Assembly (NCBI RefSeq): GCF_009720145.1 | Contig: NZ_CP046252.1 | Location: 124,001-188,000 of the forward strand | Reading direction: 5' to 3' | Source: Sphingobium sp. CAP-1 | GTDB taxonomy: Bacteria > Pseudomonadota > Alphaproteobacteria > Sphingomonadales > Sphingomonadaceae | DNA length: 64,000 nt | Part shown: one piece after another, positions 7,499 through 16,184 of the stretch | How positions within the stretch are numbered: the stretch's first letter is position 1 | Layout: each line of letters starts with the position of its first letter | Position numbers and translations under genes: made by a program | The notes under the pieces: model-generated | Database searches by the model: none | Told to the model about the DNA's origin: nothing | Seen by the model: only the letters and a program-made list of their open reading frames with translations

Positions 7499-8833
7499 TC
7501 AGGCCACTTGCCGGCCAAAGTCGGAGGAGGCGTTGCGCAGGCTGGTGAGCTTGCCCTCGACGCTGACGAAGCCGCGTTCGAGTTGGTCGATTTCGGAGGC
7601 GACGACTTCGGTGTCCTGACGGATCGCCGAAATGGTGGTCGACATCGAATCGGCCGCCAGCGCGGTTTCATCGACGGCGGCCGTGATCATGGTGACGGTC
7701 TGCGCCTGCGCGTCCATGGCGTGGCGGATGCGCTCGGCGCTCGCCTGCACTTCGCCCACCGTATCGCGGATGCGTTCGTTGGTGGCGACCGACTGGCGGG
7801 TCGAGGCCTGAATGTCGGCGATCTTGCCGGCGATCTCGTCGGTGGCGCGGGCGGTCTGGTTGGCCAGGCTCTTCACTTCCTGCGCCACGACGGCGAAGCC
7901 GCGACCGGCGTCGCCGGCGCGGGCGGCCTCGATCGTGGCGTTGAGCGCGAGGAGATTGGTCTGCCCCGCAATGTCGCGGATCAGGCCCAGGATCGATTCG
8001 ATCGACTTGGCATGTTCGGACAGGGTGGCGGACATGATGACGGCGTCTCCCGACTGGTCGGCGGCGCGCTGGGCGACATCGGCGGCGCCTTCCACCTCGG
8101 TCCGGGCGTCCTCGATCGCGCGGATCAGGCCGGCGGAGGTGCGGGCGGCTTCGCGCATGGCCAGCGCCGACTGTTCGGCGGCGGCCGCGACTTCGGACGC
8201 CTTGCCCAGCATCCCGCGCGTGGCGGCCGACGCATCCTTGGCCTGTTCGCGCAGCGATTCGCCCAGTTTCGACGCGCCATCGATCTCGCCGACGATGCGC
8301 TGTTCGAACAGGGTGCCATAGCGTTGCCGTTCGGCGCGCTGGGTTTCGGCCTGGTCGTTGGCGAGGACGTTGCTCATGAAGCCCGAATCGATCATGGCGA
8401 TCTGCAACATCATGCGCAGCAGGCGCTGGCAAAGTGGCCCGTCCTGCTGGCAGCGGCTCCAGATCAGGTCGCAGACGCGCTCATTGGCGGCCGTGACCGC
8501 GTTCAGCACGGCGCGCACCGATACGCCATGCTTGCGCGCGTGCCGCACGCAATCGGCGGCGGATAGCGCCCAGCGGCCTTCGCCGAAATGGAGCAGTTTT
8601 TCGCGCACATATTTGTCGGCTTCGGCTTCGATCCGGCTGATAATGCCGCCGCCCAATTGCTGTTGCAGCCCGGTTTCCCGCATATAGGTCGTAAAGAAGG
8701 CCGCGCCGACGCTGCCCAGATCGTCGCCGATCAGGTCGCCGATTTCCCGCGCGGTGCGCGCGACCGCCCCGGTGGGATCGACTTCCGCCAGATAGTCCCA
8801 TGTGGCGTTGGCGGAGGAGGAAGTGGACGGCAT
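7499..8833 (-). CDS. Soluble methyl-accepting chemotaxis protein with globin-sensor-like N-terminal domain
   Basis: 444 residues with no transmembrane segment. The C-terminal two thirds is a methyl-accepting signalling domain; its hairpin tip is unmistakable (IRDIAGQTNLLALNATIEAA, then AGRGFAVVAQEVKSLA) and is flanked by long heptad-rich helices. The N-terminal 160 residues are all-helical, with a VRHARKHGVSVRAVL segment that recalls the proximal-histidine helix of protoglobin sensors such as HemAT. That would make it a cytoplasmic oxygen sensor talking to CheA, but the globin assignment is tentative. No che genes are nearby. Confidence 0.85.
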   Translation of the reverse strand: MPSTSSSANATWDYLAEVDPTGAVARTAREIGDLIGDDLGSVGAAFFTTYMRETGLQQQLGGGIISRIEAEADKYVREKLLHFGEGRWALSAADCVRHARKHGVSVRAVLNAVTAANERVCDLIWSRCQQDGPLCQRLLRMMLQIAMIDSGFMSNVLANDQAETQRAERQRYGTLFEQRIVGEIDGASKLGESLREQAKDASAATRGMLGKASEVAAAAEQSALAMREAARTSAGLIRAIEDARTEVEGAADVAQRAADQSGDAVIMSATLSEHAKSIESILGLIRDIAGQTNLLALNATIEAARAGDAGRGFAVVAQEVKSLANQTARATDEIAGKIADIQASTRQSVATNERIRDTVGEVQASAERIRHAMDAQAQTVTMITAAVDETALAADSMSTTISAIRQDTEVVASEIDQLERGFVSVEGKLTSLRNASSDFGRQVA

Positions 8834-9029
8834 GAAGGAACGGCCCTTGCTGATGACGTGATCGGTTCGTCCTCGTCTTTAGCGCCGGTTGGTTAATCAC
8901 TCCTTATGCCTGCGGCGGGCGGGTGGGGACGCGGCATCGTCTTTCTGTTGCTTTCCGCTGCTTGCCCTGCCGCGTGTTCGCTCCTAAGGGGACGGGACTC
9001 AGGGACAAGTATCAGGGACAAGGGTAGAC

Positions 9030-9425
9030 ATGGCGCGATCCACCAGCCGGCCACTCTCGCCGCATTTGACGATCTGGAAATGGGGGCCGGCGATGGCCGT
9101 CTCCATCATGCACCGCGTGACGGGCAACGGACTGGCCACCGCCGGCGCGCTTGGCCTCGTCTGGTGGCTGATGGCCGCCGCGAGCGGGCCGGAAGCCTAT
9201 GCGACCTTCGTTGCCTGCGCGACATCGCCGATCGGCTATCTGGTGATGGCGGGCCTGACCTGGTTCTTCTTCCAGCATCTCTTCTCCGGCCTTCGTCACT
9301 TCGTGCTGGACATGGGCGCGGGCTATGAACTGAAGAAGAACAAGATCTGGTCGGTGCTGACCTTCGTCCTGTCCACTCTCGCCACGCTGGCCTTCTGGGC
9401 CGCGATCTGCACGGGGAAATTCTGA
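9030..9425 (+). CDS. sdhC: Succinate dehydrogenase cytochrome b556 subunit
   Basis: 131 residues, three transmembrane helices. It anchors complex II in the inner membrane and contributes haem b and quinone binding. The SdhC signature is present: RPLSPHLTIWKW at the N-terminus and SIMHRVTGNGL (the S-x-x-H-R motif) in helix one; a histidine ligand candidate is in FFQHLFSGLRHFVLD. It overlaps sdhD by one base (TGATG), indicating translational coupling. The start at ATG 9030 follows an AGGGACAAGGG stretch. Confidence 0.95.
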   Translation: MARSTSRPLSPHLTIWKWGPAMAVSIMHRVTGNGLATAGALGLVWWLMAAASGPEAYATFVACATSPIGYLVMAGLTWFFFQHLFSGLRHFVLDMGAGYELKKNKIWSVLTFVLSTLATLAFWAAICTGKF

Positions 9426-9814
9426 TGGGAACCGGAACCGGAATCGGTCGCGTCCGCGGTCTTGGCTCGGCCAGGCACGGCGCGCATCACTGGCTGGCGC
9501 AGCGTTACACCGCCGTCGGCAATCTGCTGCTGGTGTTGTGGCTGCTGTTCAGCCTGATCGCGCTGCCCGGCCTCGATTATGAAAGCGTCGTCGGCTGGAT
9601 TCACAATCCGCTGGTCGCTGTGCCGCTGATGCTGATGGTGGTCAGCATCTTCATGCATCTGCGGCTGGGGATGCAGGTGATGCTGGAGGATTATGTCCAT
9701 GACAAGGGTCTGGCCTTCTTCTCCATGCTGCTGCTGAACTTCTATGCCTTTGGCGGCGCGGCCGCGGGCGTTTTCGCGATCGCCAAGATCGCCTTCATCG
9801 GGATCGTGAAATAA
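9425..9814 (+). CDS. sdhD: Succinate dehydrogenase membrane anchor subunit
   Basis: 129 residues with three hydrophobic helices. It shows the SdhD pattern: RVRGLGSARHGAHHWLAQR before helix one and the haem-ligand region MHLRLGMQVMLEDYVHDKG (His followed by the conserved D-Y) near residue 80. Both ends overlap neighbours by a single base (TGATG with sdhC, TAATG with sdhA), so the three genes are one translationally coupled unit. Confidence 0.95.
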   Translation: MGTGTGIGRVRGLGSARHGAHHWLAQRYTAVGNLLLVLWLLFSLIALPGLDYESVVGWIHNPLVAVPLMLMVVSIFMHLRLGMQVMLEDYVHDKGLAFFSMLLLNFYAFGGAAAGVFAIAKIAFIGIVK

Positions 9815-11616
9815 TGAGCGACGCCTACAAGATCATCGACCACAGCTATGACACGGTCGTCGTCGGCGCGGGCGGTTCGGGCCTGCGCGCCACGATGGGC
9901 AGCGCCGAGGCGGGCCTCAAGACCGCGTGCATCACCAAGCTGTTCCCGACCCGCAGCCACACCGTGGCGGCGCAGGGCGGCATCGCCGCGAGCCTTGGCA
10001 ACAACAGCCCCGATCACTGGACCTGGCACATGTACGACACCGTCAAGGGGTCGGACTGGCTGGGCGACCAGGACGCGATCGAATATATGGTGCGCGAAGC
10101 GCCGGCGGCCGTGATCGAACTGGAACATGCCGGCGTGCCGTTCAGCCGCAACGAGAATGGGACGATCTATCAGCGTCCGTTCGGCGGCCATATGCAGAAT
10201 ATGGGCGCCGGCCCGCCGGTGCAGCGCACCTGCGCCGCCGCCGACCGCACCGGCCACGCGATGCTCCACGCCCTGTATCAGCAGTCGCTGAAATATGACG
10301 CGGACTTCTACATCGAATATTTCGCCATCGACCTGATCATGGAAAATGGTGAATGCCGTGGCGTCATCGCCATCTGCATGGAAGATGGCTCGATCCATCG
10401 TTTCCGCAGCAAGGCGGTGGTGCTGGCGACGGGCGGCTATGGCCGCGCCTATTTCTCCGCCACCTCGGCGCATAGCTGCACCGGCGACGGCGGCGGCATG
10501 GTGCTGCGCGCGGGCCTGCCGCTCCAGGATCTGGAGTTCGTGCAGTTCCACCCGACCGGCATCTATGGCGCTGGCGTCCTCATCACCGAAGGCGCGCGCG
10601 GCGAGGGCGGCTACCTCACCAACTCCGAAGGCGAGCGCTTCATGGAGCGCTATGCCCCCTCGGCCAAGGATCTGGCGTCGCGCGACGTTGTGTCGCGATC
10701 GATGGCGATGGAAATGCGCGAAGGGCGGGGCGTGGGTCCGAACAAGGACCATATCTTCCTGCACCTCGACCATATCGATCCCAAGGTGCTGGCGGAGCGT
10801 CTGCCGGGCATCACCGAGAGCGGCAAGATTTTCGCGGGCGTCGACCTGACCCGTCAGCCGCTGCCCGTGACGCCGACCGTCCATTATAATATGGGCGGCA
10901 TCCCCTGTAACTATCATGGCCAGGTGGTGACGAAGGTCGGCGACGATCCCGAAGTCGTGGTGCCGGGCCTTTATGCGGTCGGCGAAGCGGCCTGCGTGTC
11001 GGTCCATGGCGCGAACCGCCTTGGCTCCAACTCGCTGATCGACCTTGTCGTGTTCGGCCGCGCGACCGGCCTGCACCTCAAGGAAACGATCAAGCCCAAC
11101 GGTTCGCATCGCCCGCTGCCGGCCGATTCGGCCGATCTGGCGCTGTCGCGTCTCGACAAATATCGCCATGCCAAGGGCGGCACGCCCACGGCCGATATTC
11201 GTCTGGAAATGCAGCACACCATGCAGAAGCACGCGGCGGTGTTCCGCGACAGCGAATTGCTGGCTGAAGGCGTCGCCAAGATCGCGCAGGTCAACAAGCG
11301 GCTGGAAGATGTCGGCGTTTCCGACCGTTCGCTGATCTGGAACACCGACCTCATCGAGACGCTGGAACTGGACAATCTGATGTCGCAGGCCGTCTGCACC
11401 ATGGTCAGCGCGGAAAACCGCAAGGAAAGCCGTGGCGCCCATGCGCATGAGGATTTCCCGAACCGCGACGACGACAACTGGATGAAGCACACTATTAGCT
11501 GGTTCGAAGGCTGGGGTGGTTCGGGCGGCAAGGTGACGCTCGATTATCGTCCGGTTCACGATTACACGCTGACCGACGAAGCCGAATATGTGAAGCCCAA
11601 GGCGCGCGTCTACTAA
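9814..11616 (+). CDS. sdhA: Succinate dehydrogenase flavoprotein subunit
   Basis: 600 residues. It oxidises succinate to fumarate with covalently bound FAD. Features seen: dinucleotide fold VVVGAGGSGLRATMG, the FAD-linking His in TRSHTVAAQGGI, substrate-site HPTGIYGAGVLITEGARGEG, and GANRLGSNSLIDLVVFGRA. The end is complete (YVKPKARVY). A Rho-independent hairpin follows within 30 bases and no sdhB (iron-sulfur subunit) follows, unlike the common sdhCDAB order. Confidence 0.97.
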   Translation: MSDAYKIIDHSYDTVVVGAGGSGLRATMGSAEAGLKTACITKLFPTRSHTVAAQGGIAASLGNNSPDHWTWHMYDTVKGSDWLGDQDAIEYMVREAPAAVIELEHAGVPFSRNENGTIYQRPFGGHMQNMGAGPPVQRTCAAADRTGHAMLHALYQQSLKYDADFYIEYFAIDLIMENGECRGVIAICMEDGSIHRFRSKAVVLATGGYGRAYFSATSAHSCTGDGGGMVLRAGLPLQDLEFVQFHPTGIYGAGVLITEGARGEGGYLTNSEGERFMERYAPSAKDLASRDVVSRSMAMEMREGRGVGPNKDHIFLHLDHIDPKVLAERLPGITESGKIFAGVDLTRQPLPVTPTVHYNMGGIPCNYHGQVVTKVGDDPEVVVPGLYAVGEAACVSVHGANRLGSNSLIDLVVFGRATGLHLKETIKPNGSHRPLPADSADLALSRLDKYRHAKGGTPTADIRLEMQHTMQKHAAVFRDSELLAEGVAKIAQVNKRLEDVGVSDRSLIWNTDLIETLELDNLMSQAVCTMVSAENRKESRGAHAHEDFPNRDDDNWMKHTISWFEGWGGSGGKVTLDYRPVHDYTLTDEAEYVKPKARVY

Positions 11617-11644
11617 GCGCGCGGCCACAGGCAGACATGCGAAG

Positions 11645-11672
11645 GGGCGGGCTGCAAGGTCCGCCCTTTTTT
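11645..11672 (+). terminator. Intrinsic terminator after sdhA
   Basis: GGGCGG (11645-11650) pairs with CCGCCC (11661-11666), followed by six T residues. It ends the sdhCDA unit 28 bases after the sdhA stop. Confidence 0.8.
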
Positions 11673-11676
11673 CATG

Positions 11677-11874
11677 TCACAAATGGCCGGTCGCATCCTG
11701 GCGTTGATGCATGTCCGCGAGAAACAAGGTAAAATCGAAATCTTCCGCCGGGCCGCTTTTTTCGCTTTCGATCAATGCCGCTCGCAACTGTTCCAGCTTT
11801 TTCTCTGCCATCTCCAGTAGGCGCAGGCTGGCGCGGAAATGATCGCTGAGGGCAATGGAGGTGGATTTGCTCAT
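11677..11874 (-). CDS. ParD-like antitoxin, internally shortened, without a toxin partner
   Basis: 65 residues from ATG 11874. It starts like a ParD/CC2985-type antitoxin (STSIALSDHF) and ends like one (ASLRLLEMAEKKLEQLRAAL, then GPAEDFDFTLFLADMHQR). The central segment normally found between these parts, roughly 20 residues containing the RYGSASEVVR-type helix of the ribbon-helix-helix fold, is absent, so ALSDHF runs directly into RASLRLL. No ParE toxin gene is on either side. It probably is a decaying antitoxin, possibly still able to wrap a toxin with its C-terminal tail. Confidence 0.65.
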   Translation of the reverse strand: MSKSTSIALSDHFRASLRLLEMAEKKLEQLRAALIESEKSGPAEDFDFTLFLADMHQRQDATGHL

Positions 11875-11906
11875 GGCGGGGATGTTGCCCGATTTGGGTA
11901 ACGCCC

Positions 11907-12365
11907 TCAAGCAAAGGGCAGCAGCGCCTCATAGACGGCCAGCCCCGGCTTGCCCTCTACCGCGACGCCGCGTCGCAGCAGGAAGGCGTGGCGGACGATC
12001 TCCGCCTGCTGCTCGATGCCGTAACGGGCGAAGGGCTTGCCCGGCACAATGTCATAGCCATAGCGACAGAAGGGGTGGCGCATCAGCGGCAGCCAATATC
12101 GGCCCGATCGCTGCGCCTGCCACACATGGGTCATTTCATGGAGGAAATGGCCCTGAATATGCAGCGGGCTGGCGCAGAAATCGGGACAGAACAGGCCGCT
12201 GTCGGGATGGAACCACAGGTCGCCGTCGGGCGCCATGGTCACGTCCCTGGGCTGAAACGGCCACCATTTGCGATGATGCGCGCGCACCCGGTCATAGTCG
12301 ATCGCTCGGCCGAAGATCGAGCGGGCGAGGGCGACTTCATCCGGGGTAAGCGGGCGGCTGGTCAA
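11907..12365 (-). CDS. Small HExxH metallopeptidase-like protein ('vgr-related')
   Basis: 152 residues. A zinc-metallopeptidase motif HEMTHVWQ lies near residue 76, preceded by a hydrophobic GHFLHE stretch; conserved aromatic/charged segments are YDRVRAHHRKWWPFQPRDVT and RYGIEQQAEIVRHAFLLRRG, the latter with a possible third-ligand glutamate. Homologues in sphingomonads are often labelled vgr-related; the substrate is unknown. It has no signal peptide. It starts inside the end of the copper-chaperone gene (ATGA overlap at 12362-12365), so the two are coupled. Confidence 0.75.
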   Translation of the reverse strand: MTSRPLTPDEVALARSIFGRAIDYDRVRAHHRKWWPFQPRDVTMAPDGDLWFHPDSGLFCPDFCASPLHIQGHFLHEMTHVWQAQRSGRYWLPLMRHPFCRYGYDIVPGKPFARYGIEQQAEIVRHAFLLRRGVAVEGKPGLAVYEALLPFA

Positions 12366-12829
12366 TGGGCCGGGGTGTCGGCCGCTTTGGGCGCGCCGGC
12401 GGCTTCGGGTTTGCGGATCACCGCGTCGACCAGCAACCGGTCGCCATTGGCCATCAGGAAGGTCAGTTGCATCTTGCCCCGGCTGATCGCGGTATCGTTG
12501 ACCCCCAGGATCATCAGATGCTTGCCGCCCGGCGCGAAGGCGACCTTGCCCCTGGCCGGAATATCGACGCTGTCGATCGCCTCCATCGTCGTCATGCCGT
12601 CCTTGCTCACCGTTTCATGCATGTCGACCTTGAGCGCATAGTCGGTGATGACGCCGCGCAACTGCGTGCCGGCGTCGCCGCCATGCGCCACGAAATAGCC
12701 GGCCGAAGGCATGTCCTTGTTGGGCGACAGGCGTATCCAGGCCTGATCGACATAGGTGGGCGCGGGGTCGCCGCAGGCGCTCAGCGCCAGCGGCGCGGCC
12801 AGGACGAAGAGGGAAAAGGGCGCGCGCAT
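12362..12829 (-). CDS. Periplasmic copper chaperone PCu(A)C family lipoprotein
   Basis: 155 residues from ATG 12829 (GGAG nearby). The N-terminus is a lipoprotein signal (MRAPFSLFVLAAPLALSACG), lipobox SAC-G. The copper-binding pattern H-M-x10-M-x21-H-x-M is visible in spaced form: MHETVSKDGM early and GGKHLMILGV about 30 residues later. The family delivers Cu(I) to cytochrome oxidase in the periplasm. The C-terminus has a short Ala/Pro-rich tail. A longer in-frame start at 12868 is less likely because it would bury the signal peptide. Confidence 0.9.
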   Translation of the reverse strand: MRAPFSLFVLAAPLALSACGDPAPTYVDQAWIRLSPNKDMPSAGYFVAHGGDAGTQLRGVITDYALKVDMHETVSKDGMTTMEAIDSVDIPARGKVAFAPGGKHLMILGVNDTAISRGKMQLTFLMANGDRLLVDAVIRKPEAAGAPKAADTPAH

Positions 12830-12886
12830 CTCAGGCTCCGTGACTGTCTCGTTTCCGGTCGATGACATAGGTAATCGCGCCCGATC

Positions 12887-12914
12887 CTTGTGCCAAGCGA
12901 AAGCGCGCCTATAT
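12887..12914 (+). promoter_or_regulatory. Candidate RpoH (sigma-32) heat-shock promoter for dnaK
   Basis: CTTG at 12887-12890 is followed after exactly 17 bases by CCTATAT (12908-12914), fitting the alphaproteobacterial RpoH pattern CTTG-N17-CYTATNT. It lies about 88 bases before the dnaK start, in the divergent gap with the copper-chaperone gene. Confidence 0.6.
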
Positions 12915-13001
12915 CCCCCATTGCAAACCGGCCTTGCCTTGGCGCTTTAGTGAGGTATGGGGCCGTCAACCGCTGAATATTTGGGGTTACAAGAGGAAGA
13001 G

Positions 13002-14900
13002 ATGGCAAAAGTTATCGGGATCGATCTGGGCACCACCAATAGCTGCATCGCCGTGATGGACGGCGGCAAGCCCAAGGTTATCGAAAATGCGGAAGGGGCG
13101 CGCACGACCCCCTCGATCGTCGCCTTCGCCAAGGATGGCGAACGGCTGATCGGCCAGCCGGCCAAGCGTCAGGCTGTGACCAACCCGGACAATACGATTT
13201 TCGCGGTGAAACGCCTGATCGGCCGCCGCTTCGACGATCCCATGACCCAGAAGGACATGGAACTCGTCCCCTATGACATCGCCAAGGGTCCGAATGGCGA
13301 CGCCTGGGTCAAGGCCGGTGGCGAGGATTACAGCCCGTCGCAGATCAGCGCGTTCATCCTCCAGAAGATGAAGGAAACCGCCGAGAGCTATCTGGGCGAA
13401 ACCGTGACGCAGGCGGTCATCACCGTTCCCGCTTACTTCAACGACGCCCAGCGTCAGGCGACCAAGGACGCCGGCCAGATCGCCGGCCTGGAAGTGCTGC
13501 GCATCATCAACGAGCCGACCGCGGCGGCGCTGGCCTATGGTCTCGACAAGCAGGACGGCAAGACGATCGCGGTCTATGACCTTGGCGGCGGCACGTTCGA
13601 CATTTCGATCCTGGAGATCGGCGACGGCGTGTTCGAAGTGAAGTCGACCAATGGCGACACCTTCCTGGGCGGTGAGGATTTCGACGCCAAGCTGGTGGAA
13701 TATCTGGCCGCCGACTTCAAGAAGGCGGAAAGCATCGACCTGACCAAGGACAAGCTGGCGCTCCAGCGTCTGAAGGAAGCCGCTGAAAAGGCGAAGATCG
13801 AGCTGTCCTCGGCGCAGACGACCGAAGTCAACCTGCCCTTCATCACCGCCGACCAAAATGGTCCCAAGCATCTGGTCAAAACGATCACCCGCGCCGATCT
13901 GGAGCGTCTGGTCGCCGACCTGATCAAGCGCACCATGGAACCCTGCAAGAAGGCGATGGCCGATGCCGGCGTTTCGGCGAGCGAGATCAGCGAAGTGGTG
14001 CTGGTGGGCGGCATGACCCGTATGCCCAAGGTGCGCGAAGCCGTGAAGGACTTCTTCGGCAAGGAACCGCATACCGGCGTGAACCCGGACGAAGTCGTCG
14101 CCATGGGCGCGGCCATTCAGGCGGGCGTGTTGCAGGGCGATGTCAAGGACGTGCTGCTGCTCGACGTGACGCCGTTGTCGCTGGGCATCGAGACGCTGGG
14201 CGGCGTGTTCACCCGCATGATCGACCGCAACACCACCATCCCCGCCAAGAAGAGCCAAGTCTATTCGACCGCCGACGACAATCAGCAGGCGGTGACGATC
14301 CGCGTGTTCCAGGGCGAACGCGAAATGGCGGCGGACAACAAGATCCTCGGCCAGTTCGACCTGCTCGGCATCCCGCCGGCGCCGCGCGGCGTGCCGCAGA
14401 TCGAGGTGACGTTCGACATCGACGCCAACGGTCTGGTCAACGTGTCGGCCAAGGACAAGGGCACCGGCAAGGAACAGCAGATCCGCATCCAGGCGTCGGG
14501 CGGCCTCAGCGATTCGGACATCGACCAGATGGTCAAGGATGCCGAACGTTTCGCCGAGGACGACAAGAAGCGTCGCGAATCGGCCGAAGCCAAGAATAAT
14601 GCCGAAAGCCTGGTCCACACCACCGAAGGCCAGTTGGCCGAACATGGCGACAAGGTCGATGCCAGCCTGAAGGGCGAGATCGAAAGCGCGATCGCCGCGA
14701 CCAAGAGCGCGATCGAAAGCGGCGACGCCGAAGCGATGAAGGCCAAGGCGCAGGAACTCGCCACCGTCGCGATGAAGCTGGGCCAGGCCATTTACGAGAA
14801 GGAGCAGGCCAATGCGGCGGCTCCGGGCGCCGACGCGCCCAAGGCCGACGATGATGTCGTCGATGCCGAATTCTCGGAAGTGGACGACAACAAGGCGTAA
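13002..14900 (+). CDS. dnaK: Molecular chaperone DnaK
   Basis: 632 residues, standard length. This Hsp70 ATPase binds unfolded peptides with DnaJ and GrpE. Seen: MAKVIGIDLGTTNSCIAVMD at the start, the ATPase loops VYDLGGGTFDISILE and VVLVGGMTRMPKVRE, the linker DVLLLDVTPLSLGIET, the peptide-binding domain, and the C-terminal lid ending DDVVDAEFSEVDD. The ATG at 13002 follows AAGAGGAAGAG; an upstream in-frame ATG at 12957 would add 15 residues not found in DnaK. dnaJ follows after 65 bases. Confidence 0.98.
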   Translation: MAKVIGIDLGTTNSCIAVMDGGKPKVIENAEGARTTPSIVAFAKDGERLIGQPAKRQAVTNPDNTIFAVKRLIGRRFDDPMTQKDMELVPYDIAKGPNGDAWVKAGGEDYSPSQISAFILQKMKETAESYLGETVTQAVITVPAYFNDAQRQATKDAGQIAGLEVLRIINEPTAAALAYGLDKQDGKTIAVYDLGGGTFDISILEIGDGVFEVKSTNGDTFLGGEDFDAKLVEYLAADFKKAESIDLTKDKLALQRLKEAAEKAKIELSSAQTTEVNLPFITADQNGPKHLVKTITRADLERLVADLIKRTMEPCKKAMADAGVSASEISEVVLVGGMTRMPKVREAVKDFFGKEPHTGVNPDEVVAMGAAIQAGVLQGDVKDVLLLDVTPLSLGIETLGGVFTRMIDRNTTIPAKKSQVYSTADDNQQAVTIRVFQGEREMAADNKILGQFDLLGIPPAPRGVPQIEVTFDIDANGLVNVSAKDKGTGKEQQIRIQASGGLSDSDIDQMVKDAERFAEDDKKRRESAEAKNNAESLVHTTEGQLAEHGDKVDASLKGEIESAIAATKSAIESGDAEAMKAKAQELATVAMKLGQAIYEKEQANAAAPGADAPKADDDVVDAEFSEVDDNKA

Positions 14901-14965
14901 GCTATGCCTAACCTCCGTCGCCCCGGCTGTCGTCGGGGTGGCGGAATGGGCGGGCGGGGGTCCGA

Positions 14966-16102
14966 ATGACGACCGAAGTTGATTATTATGAGTTGCTCGA
15001 AGTCGAGCGCACCGCCGACGGCAGTGCCATCAAGAGCGCCTATCGCAAGCTGGCGATGAAATATCACCCGGACCGGACCGGCGGCTGCACTGACAGCGAA
15101 GCCAAGTTCAAGTCCGTGTCCGAAGCCTATGAGTGCCTGAAAGACCCGCAGAAGCGCGCGGCCTATGATCGTTTCGGTCATGCGGCCTATACCCAGCAAC
15201 AACAGGGTGGCGGCGGCGGTCCCCGTGGCGGCGCGGGCGGCTTTTCCGATCTGGGCGATATTTTCGAGACGATTTTCGGCCAGTCCGGCTTTGGCGGACA
15301 GGGCGGCGGGCGTCAGGCCAATCGTCGCGGCGCGGACCTGCGCTACGACATGGAGATCAGCCTCGACGAAGCCTATCATGGCAAAAAGACCGAGATCGAG
15401 ATCGAGGTGTCGGCGGCGTGCGACAGTTGCGACGGATCGGGCGCGCAGCCCGGCACCGGGGTCAAGACCTGCGGCACTTGCAAGGGCCATGGCCAGGTGC
15501 GGGCGCAGCAGGGCTTTTTCGTGGTCGAACGCACCTGTCCGTCCTGCCACGGCGCCGGTCAGGTGATCGAAAGCCCCTGTCGCTCCTGTCGGGGTGACGG
15601 GCGGGTCGACCGGCCCAAGACGCTGTCCGTGAGCATTCCGGCCGGCGTCGACGAAGGCACGCGCATCCGCCTGTCGGGTGAGGGTGAGGCGGGCGCGCGG
15701 GGCGCACCGGCGGGCGACCTCTATATCTTCCTGCATGTGAAGCGGCACGCCATCTTCGAACGCGACGGCACGACCCTGTTCTGCCGCGCGCCGGTCAGCT
15801 TCACCACGGCGGCGCTGGGCGGGTCGATCGACGTGCCGGGCCTCGACGGCGTCCGGCATGAGATCAAGATTCCCAGCGGCATTCAGTCGGGCAAGCAGAT
15901 CCGCCAGCGCGGCGGCGGTATGCCGGTGCTGAACGGTCGGGGACAGGGCGATCTGGTCATTCAGGTCGATGTCGAGACACCGACCCGGCTGACCGCCCGG
16001 CAGAAGGAATTGCTGGAAGCCTTCCGCGAAACCGAGACGGGGGAGGAATGCCCGGCATCGACCGGCTTCTTCGCCAAGCTCAAGGAGATGTGGGGGGACT
16101 GA
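14966..16102 (+). CDS. dnaJ: Chaperone protein DnaJ
   Basis: 378 residues. The J domain contains the HPD motif (KYHPDRT, about residue 35) that triggers DnaK ATP hydrolysis. A Gly-rich linker with a Q run (TQQQQGGGGG) and then GGFSDLGDIFETIFG follows. The zinc domain has all four CxxCxGxG repeats: CDSCDGSG, CGTCKGHG, CPSCHGAG, CRSCRGDG. The C-terminal substrate domain is complete. It should share the dnaK heat-shock promoter. Confidence 0.97.
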   Translation: MTTEVDYYELLEVERTADGSAIKSAYRKLAMKYHPDRTGGCTDSEAKFKSVSEAYECLKDPQKRAAYDRFGHAAYTQQQQGGGGGPRGGAGGFSDLGDIFETIFGQSGFGGQGGGRQANRRGADLRYDMEISLDEAYHGKKTEIEIEVSAACDSCDGSGAQPGTGVKTCGTCKGHGQVRAQQGFFVVERTCPSCHGAGQVIESPCRSCRGDGRVDRPKTLSVSIPAGVDEGTRIRLSGEGEAGARGAPAGDLYIFLHVKRHAIFERDGTTLFCRAPVSFTTAALGGSIDVPGLDGVRHEIKIPSGIQSGKQIRQRGGGMPVLNGRGQGDLVIQVDVETPTRLTARQKELLEAFRETETGEECPASTGFFAKLKEMWGD

Positions 16103-16111
16103 CCCTCATTT

Positions 16112-16181
16112 CGTCATTGCAAGCGTAGCGAAGCAATCCACCGGCGCGCCCATGGATTGCTTCGCTACGCTCGCAATGACG
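16112..16181. repeat. REP-like inverted repeat, family A copy 2
   Basis: Arms 16112-16140 and 16153-16181 are inverted copies of the same unit as at 1071-1139 (CGTCATTGC...GAAGCAATCCA), with compensating changes inside the arms (GCGTAGC here against GTGCAGC there). It lies between the convergent dnaJ and permease genes. Confidence 0.85.
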
Positions 16182-16184
16182 ATC

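Noticed and set aside
9742..11628. A 628-codon frame on the - strand opposite sdhA
   Set aside because: Antisense shadow; sdhA carries all catalytic motifs on the + strand.
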